A stretch of DNA of 64,000 nucleotides from the NCBI RefSeq assembly GCF_001939065.1, contig NZ_MPSZ01000001.1, positions 806,001 to 870,000 on the forward strand, in the 5' to 3' direction. Under the pieces are notes generated by a model. The model searched no databases. It worked only from the letters and a program-made list of their open reading frames with translations, and was not told the DNA's origin. Source of the DNA: Exiguobacterium indicum HHS 31 (GTDB taxonomy: Bacteria; Bacillota; Bacilli; Exiguobacteriales; Exiguobacteriaceae). Below, one piece after another: positions 9,353-17,715 of this stretch. The position numbers and the translations under genes were made by a program. Each line of letters opens with the position of its first letter. Positions within the stretch are counted from its first letter, which is position 1.

Positions 9353-9598
9353 TTACCACTCGAAGCCTTCTTCACTATACTTGCCGTTCGAATTGAAGAA
9401 TCGTTCTTCTGTTTTACCGTTTACCGTACTCGTATAAATGACGTAGACGTCGAGATGATCATTCTGATCCGCCATCTTTTTAGCAGCTTTCTTAGCATCG
9501 GCTTCATTCGTATATGTCTCTGACTTGCTTGCCTTGCCGTGTTTTTCTTGCCCTTGTTCTTCATAACCTTCTACTGTCCATACTTTTTTTGATGACAT
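9353..9598 (-). CDS. Small hydrophilic protein of unknown function
   Basis: Not recognised. 81 residues, lysine- and glutamate-rich, no membrane segment. AGGAAAGGAAG precedes the minus-strand ATG at 9598; a longer frame upstream has no such site. The alternating pattern TYTNEADAKKAAKKM followed by a beta-strand stretch (VYVIYTSTVNGK) suggests a small alpha/beta domain. It ends at the bidirectional terminator. Confidence 0.6.
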   Translation of the reverse strand: MSSKKVWTVEGYEEQGQEKHGKASKSETYTNEADAKKAAKKMADQNDHLDVYVIYTSTVNGKTEERFFNSNGKYSEEGFEW

Positions 9599-9683
9599 TC
9601 TTAACTTCCTTTCCTGCCAAAAGCGAGTCCGCTTGGCTGTTACATTATGCTGTGCAAAACGAGCACTCGTCAACCGTTGCCGT

Positions 9684-10169
9684 TCATTCTTTGACGATCT
9701 CGTCCAAATGATCGGCATAATAACGGATTGCTCGGTCAAATGTCTGGATCGAGGCGTCCGACGACGTCGTAGCAAGACTCTTCAGCAACCGACCGACCGC
9801 CTGATCGGCTTGACCGAGATTGTACTCCGTCATCGCGAGGAAGGCTTGCAGGGCATGGGCGTCCGGAAACTCACGGAGCGCACGATGGAACACGTCTGAC
9901 GCAACTTCGAACTGACCGATGACACGATATGTACTGCCGAGTCCGATATATGCCTGCAGGCGGTCCTCACCTGCAAGACCGAGCGCTAGGGCTTGTTCAT
10001 AATAGGGAACAGCAGCCTGCTCCTCACCGAGACTATCATGACACCACGCCATCTGATAGAGAACGGTCGGGTCGTTAGGTGCCGTCTCGACATACTGACG
10101 GACGACTGCCTTCGCTGCTTCATATTGCCCCGTCTGTCGTAACTGTTGCACCGATTCGAAATCAAACAT
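9684..10169 (-). CDS. Tetratricopeptide-repeat protein
   Basis: 161 residues made of about three to four TPR units; repeat signatures such as AWCHDSLGEEQAAVPYYEQA, AYIGLGSTYRVIGQFEVA and AFLAMTEYNLGQADQAVG keep the Gly/Ala/Tyr spacing of the motif. TPR proteins bind other proteins; no partner can be named. CAGGAGGAGGAAA precedes the ATG. It lies downstream of the MarR gene but behind that gene's terminator, so it probably has its own promoter. Confidence 0.85.
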   Translation of the reverse strand: MFDFESVQQLRQTGQYEAAKAVVRQYVETAPNDPTVLYQMAWCHDSLGEEQAAVPYYEQALALGLAGEDRLQAYIGLGSTYRVIGQFEVASDVFHRALREFPDAHALQAFLAMTEYNLGQADQAVGRLLKSLATTSSDASIQTFDRAIRYYADHLDEIVKE

Positions 10170-10194
10170 CGCGTTTCCTCCTCCTGAATTTACT

Positions 10195-10230
10195 AAAAAA
10201 CGGATCCGGTCGTCCTGACCGGATCCGTTC
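10195..10230 (-). terminator. Intrinsic terminator of the MarR-type gene
   Basis: ACGGATCCGGTC (10200-10211) pairs with GACCGGATCCGT (10217-10228); read on the minus strand it is followed by six T. Confidence 0.9.
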
Positions 10231-10241
10231 GATTGAACAGC

Positions 10242-10685
10242 TTAAATTGTTTTTTCAAGCTTCGTCAAGAGCGTCCGGAACAGTTCGAGTTCCTGATCCG
10301 AGAAGTCCTCGAAGACGTCTGCGAGGTAATCCATCTTCATCGATTCGAGTTTTTCGTAGAGCTCGATGCCTTTTGGAGTGGCGCGAAGTTCGACGACACG
10401 ACGATCGAGTTCGCTTCGTTCACGCGAGATCAACTCTTTTTTCGTCAATTCGTCTGCTAATGCCGTGATCATGCTCGCTGAGAATTGGAACTCTTGCGAG
10501 AGGGCAGAGGCGATTTGCGGACTGTTCGCACAAAGGGACTTCAAGATGAAGAACTCATTGCGTGTCAAGTAAGTCGTGAACATGCTACGCACGTCCTTCT
10601 TGATCGCGCGGTAGTTCATCCGTAATCCTTTTTCTGTATCAACGATCAACTGATCGCGTTGTGCTACTTCTAGTGTAGTTGCCAT
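10242..10685 (-). CDS. MarR-family transcriptional regulator
   Basis: 147 residues with the MarR winged-helix layout: a dimerising N-terminal helix, recognition helix region FQFSASMITALADELTKKE, and the wing ISRERSELDRRVVELRATPKG. It is likely a repressor answering a small ligand. Its promoter (TTGATT-17-TATACT) overlaps the 3' end of the neighbouring alarmone synthetase gene and is flanked by a TTTCACT/AGTGAAA inverted repeat, consistent with autoregulation. The ATG has only a weak AAAGAG site. Confidence 0.88.
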   Translation of the reverse strand: MATTLEVAQRDQLIVDTEKGLRMNYRAIKKDVRSMFTTYLTRNEFFILKSLCANSPQIASALSQEFQFSASMITALADELTKKELISRERSELDRRVVELRATPKGIELYEKLESMKMDYLADVFEDFSDQELELFRTLLTKLEKTI

Positions 10686-10716
10686 GTATCGTTCACTCTT
10701 TCTATACCGTAGTTTC

Positions 10717-10760
10717 TTTCACTCGTGATTTAGTATAGTGAAAAATTTTAGTTTAATCAA
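10717..10760 (-). promoter_or_regulatory. Promoter and candidate operator of the MarR-type gene
   Basis: On the minus strand TTGATT (plus 10755-10760), a 17-base spacer and TATACT (plus 10732-10737). TTTCACT (10717-10723) and AGTGAAA (10737-10743) form a 7-13-7 inverted repeat overlapping the -10 box. Confidence 0.6.
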
Positions 10761-11833
10761 TATTTTTCTCTTGAATCATCTGTTTCGACGACGCGGGCGA
10801 CTTGGGCGACTATCTCTTCGACGTTGCGCAGTTCTGGATAGAAGCGGCGGAAGAAGTAGTCGATCCGGTGTGTATCTTCGCCAGCAATTGTCAGCGCCAT
10901 GCAGATATAGGCGATGCCGATTCCTTGACGAGGCAGGAACGGATTCGGCATGACCTTCGCACAGCGTAAGGCGAGCGGACTGTGCGTCGTCACGGCTTCA
11001 ATCAACTCTCCGTACGTCCGGATATCGACATAATGGAACATCCGAATCAGTTCGTTGATCAGTTGTTGATCGGAATCGAGCATCATTTGCGATGTAACGA
11101 GTCGTTTATCGAGCTCGTTGATGACCGGGGAGTGATCGATGAAGTAGTTCAAGTTATCTGCCGTGATCCGGACTTGATGGGGGTCAGACAAGATTTGTTG
11201 AACGGTCTCGTCTTCAAATTGTTTCAACTGTTTCTTGATGTTGACGAACTCCTGATCGGCGATTTCGAGTAATCCTGCCACCCGACTGAAGCTGCGCCGG
11301 ACTTCTGCTGGGACACTGTTCGGATTTTTATATCCGAGATCATGTTCGATCTCCGCCCACGCGTGTTGCAGGATCGAGCGGATTTGGATCTCAGCCGTGT
11401 AATCCTTGAAACGACCATACTCGCTCAGGGCAAGCCGCTGATCGCTCAGTGAAGCGACGAAGTGGACCGAGAGATAACCGAATTCTGTCGTATCGAGCAA
11501 CGTTGACTTATCGACCGATTGATCGCGATCGATCGCGAACTCATTCTCGATGATGCGTGCCGCTTCCCGGACATCGTCATGGAAATAAGTGACGATCCGA
11601 ATCCCGGTCAAGTCATGGACGTCCTTAAGTGAACGGTATTTATTCGGCTGCCGTAAGACTTTTTGATACAGACTCTCGGAGTCCTTCGTCCGGGCGACGA
11701 TCGAGTGGTATTTGATGCCTGCCGCGTCGAGCAACTCGGACAAGAGCATCTTCAACTTGTCGGCGTAGGCATCGTATTCTTCCTTATCGTTGACATATTC
11801 GAGCATCATCGTATTTAAATCTTGTGATTGCAC
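10757..11833 (-). CDS. RelA/SpoT-domain alarmone synthetase-like protein with C-terminal extension
   Basis: 358 residues. The first about 200 hold a RelA/SpoT synthetase fold: VARTKDSESLYQK, DVHDLTGIRIV (catalytic Asp), the GYLSVH tyrosine loop and AEIQIRSILQHAWAEIEHD with its Glu. No HD hydrolase, TGS or ACT domain is present. Typical small synthetases (RelP/RelQ) have 210-260 residues, so about 140 C-terminal residues are extra and unassigned. It probably makes (p)ppGpp or a related pyrophosphorylated product. The start is GTG with GGAAGG upstream. Confidence 0.82.
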   Translation of the reverse strand: MQSQDLNTMMLEYVNDKEEYDAYADKLKMLLSELLDAAGIKYHSIVARTKDSESLYQKVLRQPNKYRSLKDVHDLTGIRIVTYFHDDVREAARIIENEFAIDRDQSVDKSTLLDTTEFGYLSVHFVASLSDQRLALSEYGRFKDYTAEIQIRSILQHAWAEIEHDLGYKNPNSVPAEVRRSFSRVAGLLEIADQEFVNIKKQLKQFEDETVQQILSDPHQVRITADNLNYFIDHSPVINELDKRLVTSQMMLDSDQQLINELIRMFHYVDIRTYGELIEAVTTHSPLALRCAKVMPNPFLPRQGIGIAYICMALTIAGEDTHRIDYFFRRFYPELRNVEEIVAQVARVVETDDSREKY

Positions 11834-11973
11834 CGTTTCGCACCTTCCTCATCCTGTAGTCATCTAGCCATATTGTAGCACTCTGCTTCGTTAAACGCAC
11901 AGCAAGACCCTGTTTGAAGCAGTACGATTCGTGGGAAAAAGACAAGTAGTACGTGTCCGGGAGGAGATTAATC

Positions 11974-13110
11974 ATGGAAATAGTGGATGCCCGTGCTTTA
12001 CCCGCCGATCATATGGATGTCTTGCATGTCACACCATCGTCGATCTATTTTCGACGTCGTCTCGATGACGCCCGTTACCACATCAGCCGGTATGATCTTG
12101 AAGATCAAGAACAGGTCGATCTAACGCCAGAAGCCTTGACGGATCACGGACCAACCCGACCGTTCGTGCGGCACGGAAGGGTCTATTGTTTGAATGAACA
12201 TACGCAAGAACAGGGCGGGGAGACGGAAGTGCTCGTCATCGATCTCTTGTCCGGTAAACGGGAGCAGATTGCGTCGTTTTATGTCGAAGGAGATTTGACG
12301 CTCTACTGGGTGCTCAATGAGAACTATCTCGTATTCTTACAAACGACCGATACGACGTCTGCGTTTTTGTATGACGTCAAGGATGAATCGCGGCAGACGA
12401 TTCGCGATCCACGGCTCTACGGGATGACGGAGAATTACCGGGAACTCTATTTCTTTCTCGTCACGCTCGAAGAGAAGGAGTACATCGTCTGTAATGCTCG
12501 GCTCGATGAGTTCTCGTTCTATGATGCCCTTGAAAGTGGTGTCATCTCACCAGAAGATCCGATCGACCACTCGGAAAGTCTGTTGATTGCCCCACTACCG
12601 ACCTTGATCGAGGAGATCGAACGTGGTGTTGAGCACTTATCGTTCGCAACCTTGTTGAAGTTAGAAGGGGAAGGGGATACCGTTCAGTATCTCGGAGAAC
12701 AGGAAGGGCATCTGATCTTCAGTGCCTATACCGATCGTTTGAACGAAGAAATCTTTTACCGGATTGATACGGAAGCGAGTGTCGAAGAGGTTGCCCGGAT
12801 TCAGTGGAGTGACTATGAACCGCTCGACTTCACGTACGATGACGTCGAGTCGACGATCTTCATCGTCAATGACCGGTCCGAACACCATCATGAAGTGATC
12901 AATTTACGCAACGGTGCCCGATTCCTCGATAAGGAGCCGTTCGAACGTGTCTTACGTGGACGCTTTTATCTACACGAAGCGATCGGAGACGACGCGGAAC
13001 CAATGGTCACGGTCTATGACGCAGAACACAATGAACGCTATCGGTTCGAGGATGCTTATTATGTCACCGTATCCGGGGAACTCGTCATCTTATCGGTCCA
13101 TCAACTATGA
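11974..13110 (+). CDS. Conserved-looking protein of unknown function, beta-propeller-like
   Basis: Not recognised. 378 acidic residues, no signal peptide or membrane segment. Recurrent beta-strand/turn units (for example YHISRYDLEDQEQVDL, VLVIDLLSGKREQI and YRIDTEASVEEVA) suggest a WD40- or YncE-like propeller, which is an impression only. GGGAGGAG sits eight bases before ATG 11974, so I prefer it to an upstream alternative at 11953. Divergent from the alarmone synthetase gene; a modest hairpin follows. Confidence 0.65.
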   Translation: MEIVDARALPADHMDVLHVTPSSIYFRRRLDDARYHISRYDLEDQEQVDLTPEALTDHGPTRPFVRHGRVYCLNEHTQEQGGETEVLVIDLLSGKREQIASFYVEGDLTLYWVLNENYLVFLQTTDTTSAFLYDVKDESRQTIRDPRLYGMTENYRELYFFLVTLEEKEYIVCNARLDEFSFYDALESGVISPEDPIDHSESLLIAPLPTLIEEIERGVEHLSFATLLKLEGEGDTVQYLGEQEGHLIFSAYTDRLNEEIFYRIDTEASVEEVARIQWSDYEPLDFTYDDVESTIFIVNDRSEHHHEVINLRNGARFLDKEPFERVLRGRFYLHEAIGDDAEPMVTVYDAEHNERYRFEDAYYVTVSGELVILSVHQL

Positions 13111-13114
13111 AAAA

Positions 13115-13149
13115 AGAGCGGTTGTTCTTTTCGTGAGAGCAACCGTTTA
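13115..13149 (+). terminator. Probable intrinsic terminator
   Basis: CGGTTGtTCT (13119-13128) pairs with AGAgCAACCG (13136-13145) with one mismatch and a short T-tract. Confidence 0.55.
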
Positions 13150-13242
13150 TCATCTAGAATAAAATTATTTCAATTACCATATTCAATACAAAAAATAAAA
13201 ACCAACCGAGAGTAAACCTCAGGCTGGCTAGAAATGCTACAC

Positions 13243-13665
13243 TTATTCTGCGTCAGTCGTACGTGTGTAGACGTCGACTTGGATGTTTCCAGCAGTCGCA
13301 CGTGAGTAAGGGCAGACCGTGTGCGCGACTTTCGCAAGTTCAGCCGCCGCTTCTTCCGAGATTCCACGGACGAGAACATCGAGTTCGACGGAAAGCATGA
13401 ATCCGTCAGCTGCTTCGTTTAATGTCACGTGTGCTGTGACTTCACTGCCATCGTGTTTGATCCCTTGTTTGCGAGCGACCATGTTCAAGGCAGAGTCGAA
13501 GCAAGCAGAATATCCTGCAGCAAAGAGTTGTTCTGGGTTCGTTGCTTGTTTTTTCGATCCTGGTACCGGCATTGCGAGGGCGACGTCAAGAATACCGTCC
13601 TCCGATACGACGCGTCCGTCGCGACCTCCGACAGCTGTTGCAGATGATGTGAACATTGGTTTCAT
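13243..13665 (-). CDS. ohrA: Organic hydroperoxide resistance protein Ohr
   Basis: 140 residues of the OsmC/Ohr family, the usual length. The peroxidatic Cys55 in GYSACFDSAL and resolving Cys118 in VCPYSRAT are both present, as are the N-terminal catalytic arginine region (GGRDGRV) and Glu46. It reduces organic hydroperoxides using lipoyl- or low-molecular-weight thiols. The gene is divergent from ohrR, with an OhrR operator between them, so derepression by organic peroxides is expected. Confidence 0.95.
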   Translation of the reverse strand: MKPMFTSSATAVGGRDGRVVSEDGILDVALAMPVPGSKKQATNPEQLFAAGYSACFDSALNMVARKQGIKHDGSEVTAHVTLNEAADGFMLSVELDVLVRGISEEAAAELAKVAHTVCPYSRATAGNIQVDVYTRTTDAE

Positions 13666-13706
13666 GTGTGTAACTCCCTTTCATTGTTAGATTCAAATAA
13701 GTAGCT

Positions 13707-13733
13707 TACAATTAGATTTTATACAATTTAAAT
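13707..13733. promoter_or_regulatory. OhrR operator between ohrA and ohrR
   Basis: Two copies of TACAATT (13707-13713 and 13722-13728), each followed by an A/T-rich half site, match the tandem TACAATT-AAATTGTA-type operator known for B. subtilis OhrR. It lies between the divergent genes and can serve both. Confidence 0.75.
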
Positions 13734-13773
13734 CGAAATGCAACTCGTTTGCTCACGATAGGAGGAATTTTTT

Positions 13774-14205
13774 ATGAACCCGTTAGCTTTAGATGAACAA
13801 CTCTGTTTTCCGTTTTATGCGATTTCGCGTGAAATCACGCGTCGTTATCGTCCGTTACTTGAACCACTTGGTCTGACGTATCCGCAATATCTAGTCATGC
13901 TCGTCGTCTGGGAAGAGGAGGGACAATCACTCAAAGCCATCGGTGAACGGCTCCATCTTGATTCGGGAACGTTGACGCCGTTACTGAAGAAACTCGAAGC
14001 GGCAGATTTGTTGCGACGCGTCCGTAAGCCGGAAGACGAACGGCACATCCAGATCTTTTTAACGGATGCTGGTCGTGCGTTACGGAAACAAGCAGAGACT
14101 GTTCCGCTTGATCTCGTCCAGACACTCGACGTCGACGAAGAAGACTTACGCGTCGTCAAAGCGGCACTGAATCGTCTCGTCATGAAAATGAGCGACCCGG
14201 ATTAA
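13774..14205 (+). CDS. ohrR: OhrR, MarR-family peroxide-sensing repressor
   Basis: 143 residues with a MarR winged helix (LGLTYPQYLVMLVVWEEEG, LDSGTLTPLLKKLE, wing RVRKPEDERHIQI). Cys11 in LDEQLCFPFYA is the reactive sensor thiol of OhrR; it is the only cysteine, placing this protein in the one-Cys class that forms a mixed disulfide with a cellular thiol. Beside divergent ohrA with a matching operator, so the assignment is firm. ATAGGAGG precedes the ATG. Confidence 0.95.
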   Translation: MNPLALDEQLCFPFYAISREITRRYRPLLEPLGLTYPQYLVMLVVWEEEGQSLKAIGERLHLDSGTLTPLLKKLEAADLLRRVRKPEDERHIQIFLTDAGRALRKQAETVPLDLVQTLDVDEEDLRVVKAALNRLVMKMSDPD

Positions 14206-14220
14206 CCGGATCGCTCATTG
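14187..14220. terminator. Terminator overlapping the ohrR stop codon
   Basis: AATGAGCGA and TCGCTCATT (14187-14195/14211-14219) with inner CCGG/CCGG; the TAA stop is in the loop. Shared with the convergent gene. Confidence 0.75.
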
Positions 14221-14222
14221 TC

Positions 14223-14678
14223 TTATTTACGGCGGAAACCTTCTTCTTCAAGATAGTTCGCTGCTTCCTTATACGAGTTGAATGCACCGTCTAAAAGATC
14301 ACCAGCGTAGACGAGCCACGTGTCGATGTCTTCATTGAGCAACGTTAATTCGAACTGGTTATCGTTGACCCATGTTTCTTCGAGTGTTTCGACCGATTGG
14401 ACCGTCGAGAGTGCTTTGATTGCATCTTCTAATAAGAGAATTAAAGCAGGCTCTGAAAATTCACGGATATTAACGAATCCTTTTTCGTCCGTTTCATAAC
14501 CTGGTAGACCAGCGGCATAGACGAAGCCGTTCCCGTTCGGATGCAAATGATAGACGAGATTCTTCTTCTCATACTGACTGTCCGGGAATTGGAAATTGAC
14601 GCGTTTTAGCGAGACATCTTTGCGGACGAGCTGTGGGAAAGTCTCGATAATTCGTAATTTTTCTTCAAAAGTTAACAT
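14223..14678 (-). CDS. Conserved-looking soluble protein of unknown function
   Basis: Not recognised. 151 residues, acidic, no membrane segment; N-terminal helix FEEKLRIIETFPQL, a central beta-rich part and a C-terminal helical part ending in YKEAANYLEEEGFRRK. AAGGAGG lies at the right distance from the ATG. Single gene, ending in the shared ohrR terminator. Confidence 0.65.
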   Translation of the reverse strand: MLTFEEKLRIIETFPQLVRKDVSLKRVNFQFPDSQYEKKNLVYHLHPNGNGFVYAAGLPGYETDEKGFVNIREFSEPALILLLEDAIKALSTVQSVETLEETWVNDNQFELTLLNEDIDTWLVYAGDLLDGAFNSYKEAANYLEEEGFRRK

Positions 14679-14805
14679 GGTTCCTCCTTGGTGTTACAGT
14701 TCTTCACTTTTATATATGCGATGAAATCATACAAAATGTCAACCGCTGTCTGAAACCAAGCGACGTTTTTAACCGTAAATGGAAACGAAAGGAAGTGTTT
14801 TTTTG

Positions 14806-15297
14806 ATGTCTACTGTACAATGGCATACGCTGCCAGAACGATCGATTCGAGCAGAACGGCTCGGATTGTTGCCGTTACACGGCTTGATCGCCGTCATTTT
14901 GATCGGAACGACGATTACCCAAGTCATGTGGCTCGACCTGACACCTTGGTGGATGGGCATCGCCGGTCTGCTTTGGCTGATCTATTTCATTCCCCGTATC
15001 GTCTACATACCCGTTCTTCGCTTTAAGTATATGCGTTATCGCATCGATGAGGAATTTCTCGTCGTCCGCAACGGCATCTTCTTCCGCCGCGAAGTCACCG
15101 TGCCGCTCGTCAAGGTGCAATTGATCGATAGCCAAACGGGACCGATCCTGCGTCGCTATGATTTGATCACACTGGATATTCGAACGGCATCCGGCTTCGT
15201 CACGTTGTCACGACTCGATCGTGCGCAAGGAGACGCGCTACGCACACAAGTCGAACGCTTCGCGAAACTCGAGGAGCGGGAGGAGGAATCGTTATGA
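14806..15297 (+). CDS. ydbS: YdbS-like membrane protein with bacterial PH domain (bPH2)
   Basis: 163 residues: two membrane helices (about 20-65) and one bPH2 domain with the family pattern RFKYMRYRIDEEFLVVRNGIFFRR and VQLIDSQTGPILRRYDL. In B. subtilis ydbS and ydbT are paired in the same order. GGAAG lies ten bases before ATG 14806; an ATG 27 bases upstream has no binding site. The stop overlaps ydbT by four bases (ATGA). The pair is a membrane complex of unclear role, linked in Bacillus to bacteriocin resistance. Confidence 0.88.
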   Translation: MSTVQWHTLPERSIRAERLGLLPLHGLIAVILIGTTITQVMWLDLTPWWMGIAGLLWLIYFIPRIVYIPVLRFKYMRYRIDEEFLVVRNGIFFRREVTVPLVKVQLIDSQTGPILRRYDLITLDIRTASGFVTLSRLDRAQGDALRTQVERFAKLEEREEESL

Positions 15298-16742
15298 CCC
15301 GGCGTGTTCACCCGCTGTTCATCGTGATGTCGAGTATCTCGATCATCCGCTCGCTCCTGATTCCGTTCGCCGCCTTGATTTTAAATGCGATCCGCAAAGG
15401 CGAGATCAACACCTATACGTGGATCGGGATCAGTGTCGGGATTGTGTTCGTCCTCCTATACGGGATCGCCTCCTGGTATTTCTATACGTTCACGATTGAT
15501 GCCGAGACGATTCGGGTCCGTAAAGGGATTTTCCAAAAAAGTGAACGGACGACACAACGTAAACGGATCGAGTCGATCGGCATTCAGCAAAACGTCATCG
15601 AACGACTGTTGCGTCTTGCGACGTTGACCGTCGAAACTTCGTCCGAGAGTGGAACACCGGAAGTCGAACTAAAAGGGATCCGTCTTGATTTTGCGAAAGA
15701 ACTGAAATCGTCGATTAAAAATGAGGGGCAACTTGTCGTCGAAGAACAACAGGCGGAAGTCGACTATACGATCCCGGTCCGTGATTTGGCATTAGCCGGT
15801 GCTTTGTCAGGACGCGTCGGACTAGCGCTCGTCGGGATCGGAACCGCCTATCAATTCATCGATCAGTTCATTGAACGTTATGTCGATCGACTGTTCTCGG
15901 AGCTCGCGCATTTATCACTGTTCGTCTTGACGGGGCTTGGCGTAATCGTCTTACTCGTCATCTATATCGGCTCGATCATCGTCTATATCTTGAAATACGG
16001 TTCGTACCGTGCCGTCTTGCAACACAACCGATTATTGATCGGGTACGGAATGTTGAACCGGACCGAGGTCGCGTTTCATGCCGATAAGATTCAAGCCCTT
16101 GTCATTCAGGAAAGCTGGATTCAGCGGTTGATCGGACGAGCGAGCCTGTCCTTGCACATCATCTCGGCGACTGGAGAAAAGGAGCGACTGTTGCTCCATC
16201 CGTTCATCCGGACGAACGAGATCGATCCGTTCCTAGCGACATATCTGCCGCGCTTTCGTCAGTTCCACCCGCAGCACGAAGTCGCACCGATCGGCTTTCG
16301 CTACCGGGTTCGTTGGCCGTTACTCGGTTATGCGCTGTTGTTTACGGCACTAAGCAGTGTCGTCATCATCGTCCTTGATTCTTCCTGGCGCTTCTTGATC
16401 TTACTTCTGTTCATTTGGTTACCTTTCTATTATCTCGCTGTGCGCAGCGGATACCGAAAGACCCGTTTCGGCACCGGCCACGATCTCTTGATGTTACGCA
16501 AACAATGGGTCCAAAAAGAGACCGTCTATACGCCGCGACTGAAGATTGAGGAATTGACCTGGTCCGTCTCCCGCTGGCTCGAAGCAAAGGAGATTGCCCG
16601 GATCGAGATTCAACTGCGGGGCAATACTGCCTTTAACGCACTCTATTTCGAACGAACAGATATCGATACCTTACAGCGCTGGTATAAACAATCGTTCCTT
16701 TCGACCCCGTTAGCAGGGGAAGTGAAAACCGACGACGAATAA
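15294..16742 (+). CDS. ydbT: YdbT-like membrane protein with repeated bPH2 domains
   Basis: 482 residues, near the 493 of B. subtilis YdbT. It carries three bPH2-like domains separated by pairs of membrane helices (about 10-60, 165-230, 340-385). The PH signature IGIQQNVIERLLRLATLTVE occurs in the first domain and related forms (DKIQALVIQESWIQRLIGRA, RLKIEELTWSVSRWLEAKEI) in the second and third. It is translationally coupled to ydbS. Confidence 0.9.
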   Translation: MTRRVHPLFIVMSSISIIRSLLIPFAALILNAIRKGEINTYTWIGISVGIVFVLLYGIASWYFYTFTIDAETIRVRKGIFQKSERTTQRKRIESIGIQQNVIERLLRLATLTVETSSESGTPEVELKGIRLDFAKELKSSIKNEGQLVVEEQQAEVDYTIPVRDLALAGALSGRVGLALVGIGTAYQFIDQFIERYVDRLFSELAHLSLFVLTGLGVIVLLVIYIGSIIVYILKYGSYRAVLQHNRLLIGYGMLNRTEVAFHADKIQALVIQESWIQRLIGRASLSLHIISATGEKERLLLHPFIRTNEIDPFLATYLPRFRQFHPQHEVAPIGFRYRVRWPLLGYALLFTALSSVVIIVLDSSWRFLILLLFIWLPFYYLAVRSGYRKTRFGTGHDLLMLRKQWVQKETVYTPRLKIEELTWSVSRWLEAKEIARIEIQLRGNTAFNALYFERTDIDTLQRWYKQSFLSTPLAGEVKTDDE

Positions 16743-16776
16743 GGAAAGACTCACTGTCGGAAAGGAAGCGAAGCAC

Positions 16777-17697
16777 ATGCGCAAATGGGGAATCGGCATC
16801 GTGTTGCTCGTCACGTGTCTGCTATTGTTCATCGTCTATGATGGATACCGGATGCAAAAAACATTGATCGGTCAATCGGACGCTTCTCCGATTCTGAAGA
16901 CGACAAGAACGGACGGACAGGTGACGAACGACGAGACATGGTTCAAACAAACGAGCGAGACGCAGCAATGGTCGAAGGACGGGATCGTCCGCTTCGGGCG
17001 TTATCTACCGGTTTACGGTAGTAAACAGACTGTCCTCCTCGTCCCGGATGAGATGATGTTTTCACAGACCGGTGTTTATGCGCTTGCCCGCTATTACCAT
17101 GAGGCGGATTTCAATGTCTTACTCATCGAACGGCGTGGACAGGATCGAAGCGGTGGCTCCCGGAATTACGGTTGGCTCGATCGACTAGATGTCTTGGAAT
17201 GGACGAAGCGCTTGCTTGCTGAAAACGGAGACGATACACGAATCGTCTATCACGGACTCGGTGTCGGCGCAGCGACCGTCTTACTCGCTTCTGGCGAGAC
17301 CGTACCAACCCAAGTCCGGGCGATCGTTGCTGAAGGAGCTTACGCCCGACTCGACGACTGGTTCAGTCTACTTGCGGACGAACAGATCCGTTACCCGGCA
17401 CTGCCGTCTCTGACGGTCGCGAGCATGTGGAACAAGGGCGAGCAAGATTTCTTTTATGGCGACGTCTCGGTGACCCGTCAAGCAACGAAGAGTCGGGTTC
17501 CGACGATGTTCATTCATGGAATGAAGGACGAACTCGTCCCGGTCCGGATGATGTATGAACTGTATCAAGCAAAAACGGGATTAAAACAATTGTATCCGGT
17601 TCGCGATGCCGATCATGACGAGACGTATACGATGGACCCGGATAACTACGAAAAACGATTACGCTTATTCCTGCAACCGTACTTGCGGGAGATGTAA
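16777..17697 (+). CDS. Membrane-anchored alpha/beta-hydrolase pseudoenzyme
   Basis: 306 residues: an N-terminal membrane anchor (5-21) then an alpha/beta-hydrolase fold like Bacillus YqkD. The nucleophile elbow, normally G-x-S-x-G, reads G160-L-G162-V-G164, so the catalytic serine is a glycine (codon GGT at 17260-17262). The acid (HGMKDELVP) and base (ADHDETY) are kept. The oxyanion HG motif after the first core strand is also altered (LLVPDEM). It is probably catalytically dead or changed. It is 34 bases after ydbT and likely in that operon. Confidence 0.8.
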   Translation: MRKWGIGIVLLVTCLLLFIVYDGYRMQKTLIGQSDASPILKTTRTDGQVTNDETWFKQTSETQQWSKDGIVRFGRYLPVYGSKQTVLLVPDEMMFSQTGVYALARYYHEADFNVLLIERRGQDRSGGSRNYGWLDRLDVLEWTKRLLAENGDDTRIVYHGLGVGAATVLLASGETVPTQVRAIVAEGAYARLDDWFSLLADEQIRYPALPSLTVASMWNKGEQDFFYGDVSVTRQATKSRVPTMFIHGMKDELVPVRMMYELYQAKTGLKQLYPVRDADHDETYTMDPDNYEKRLRLFLQPYLREM

Positions 17698-17715
17698 AGA
17701 AGGGAAGACTGATGC

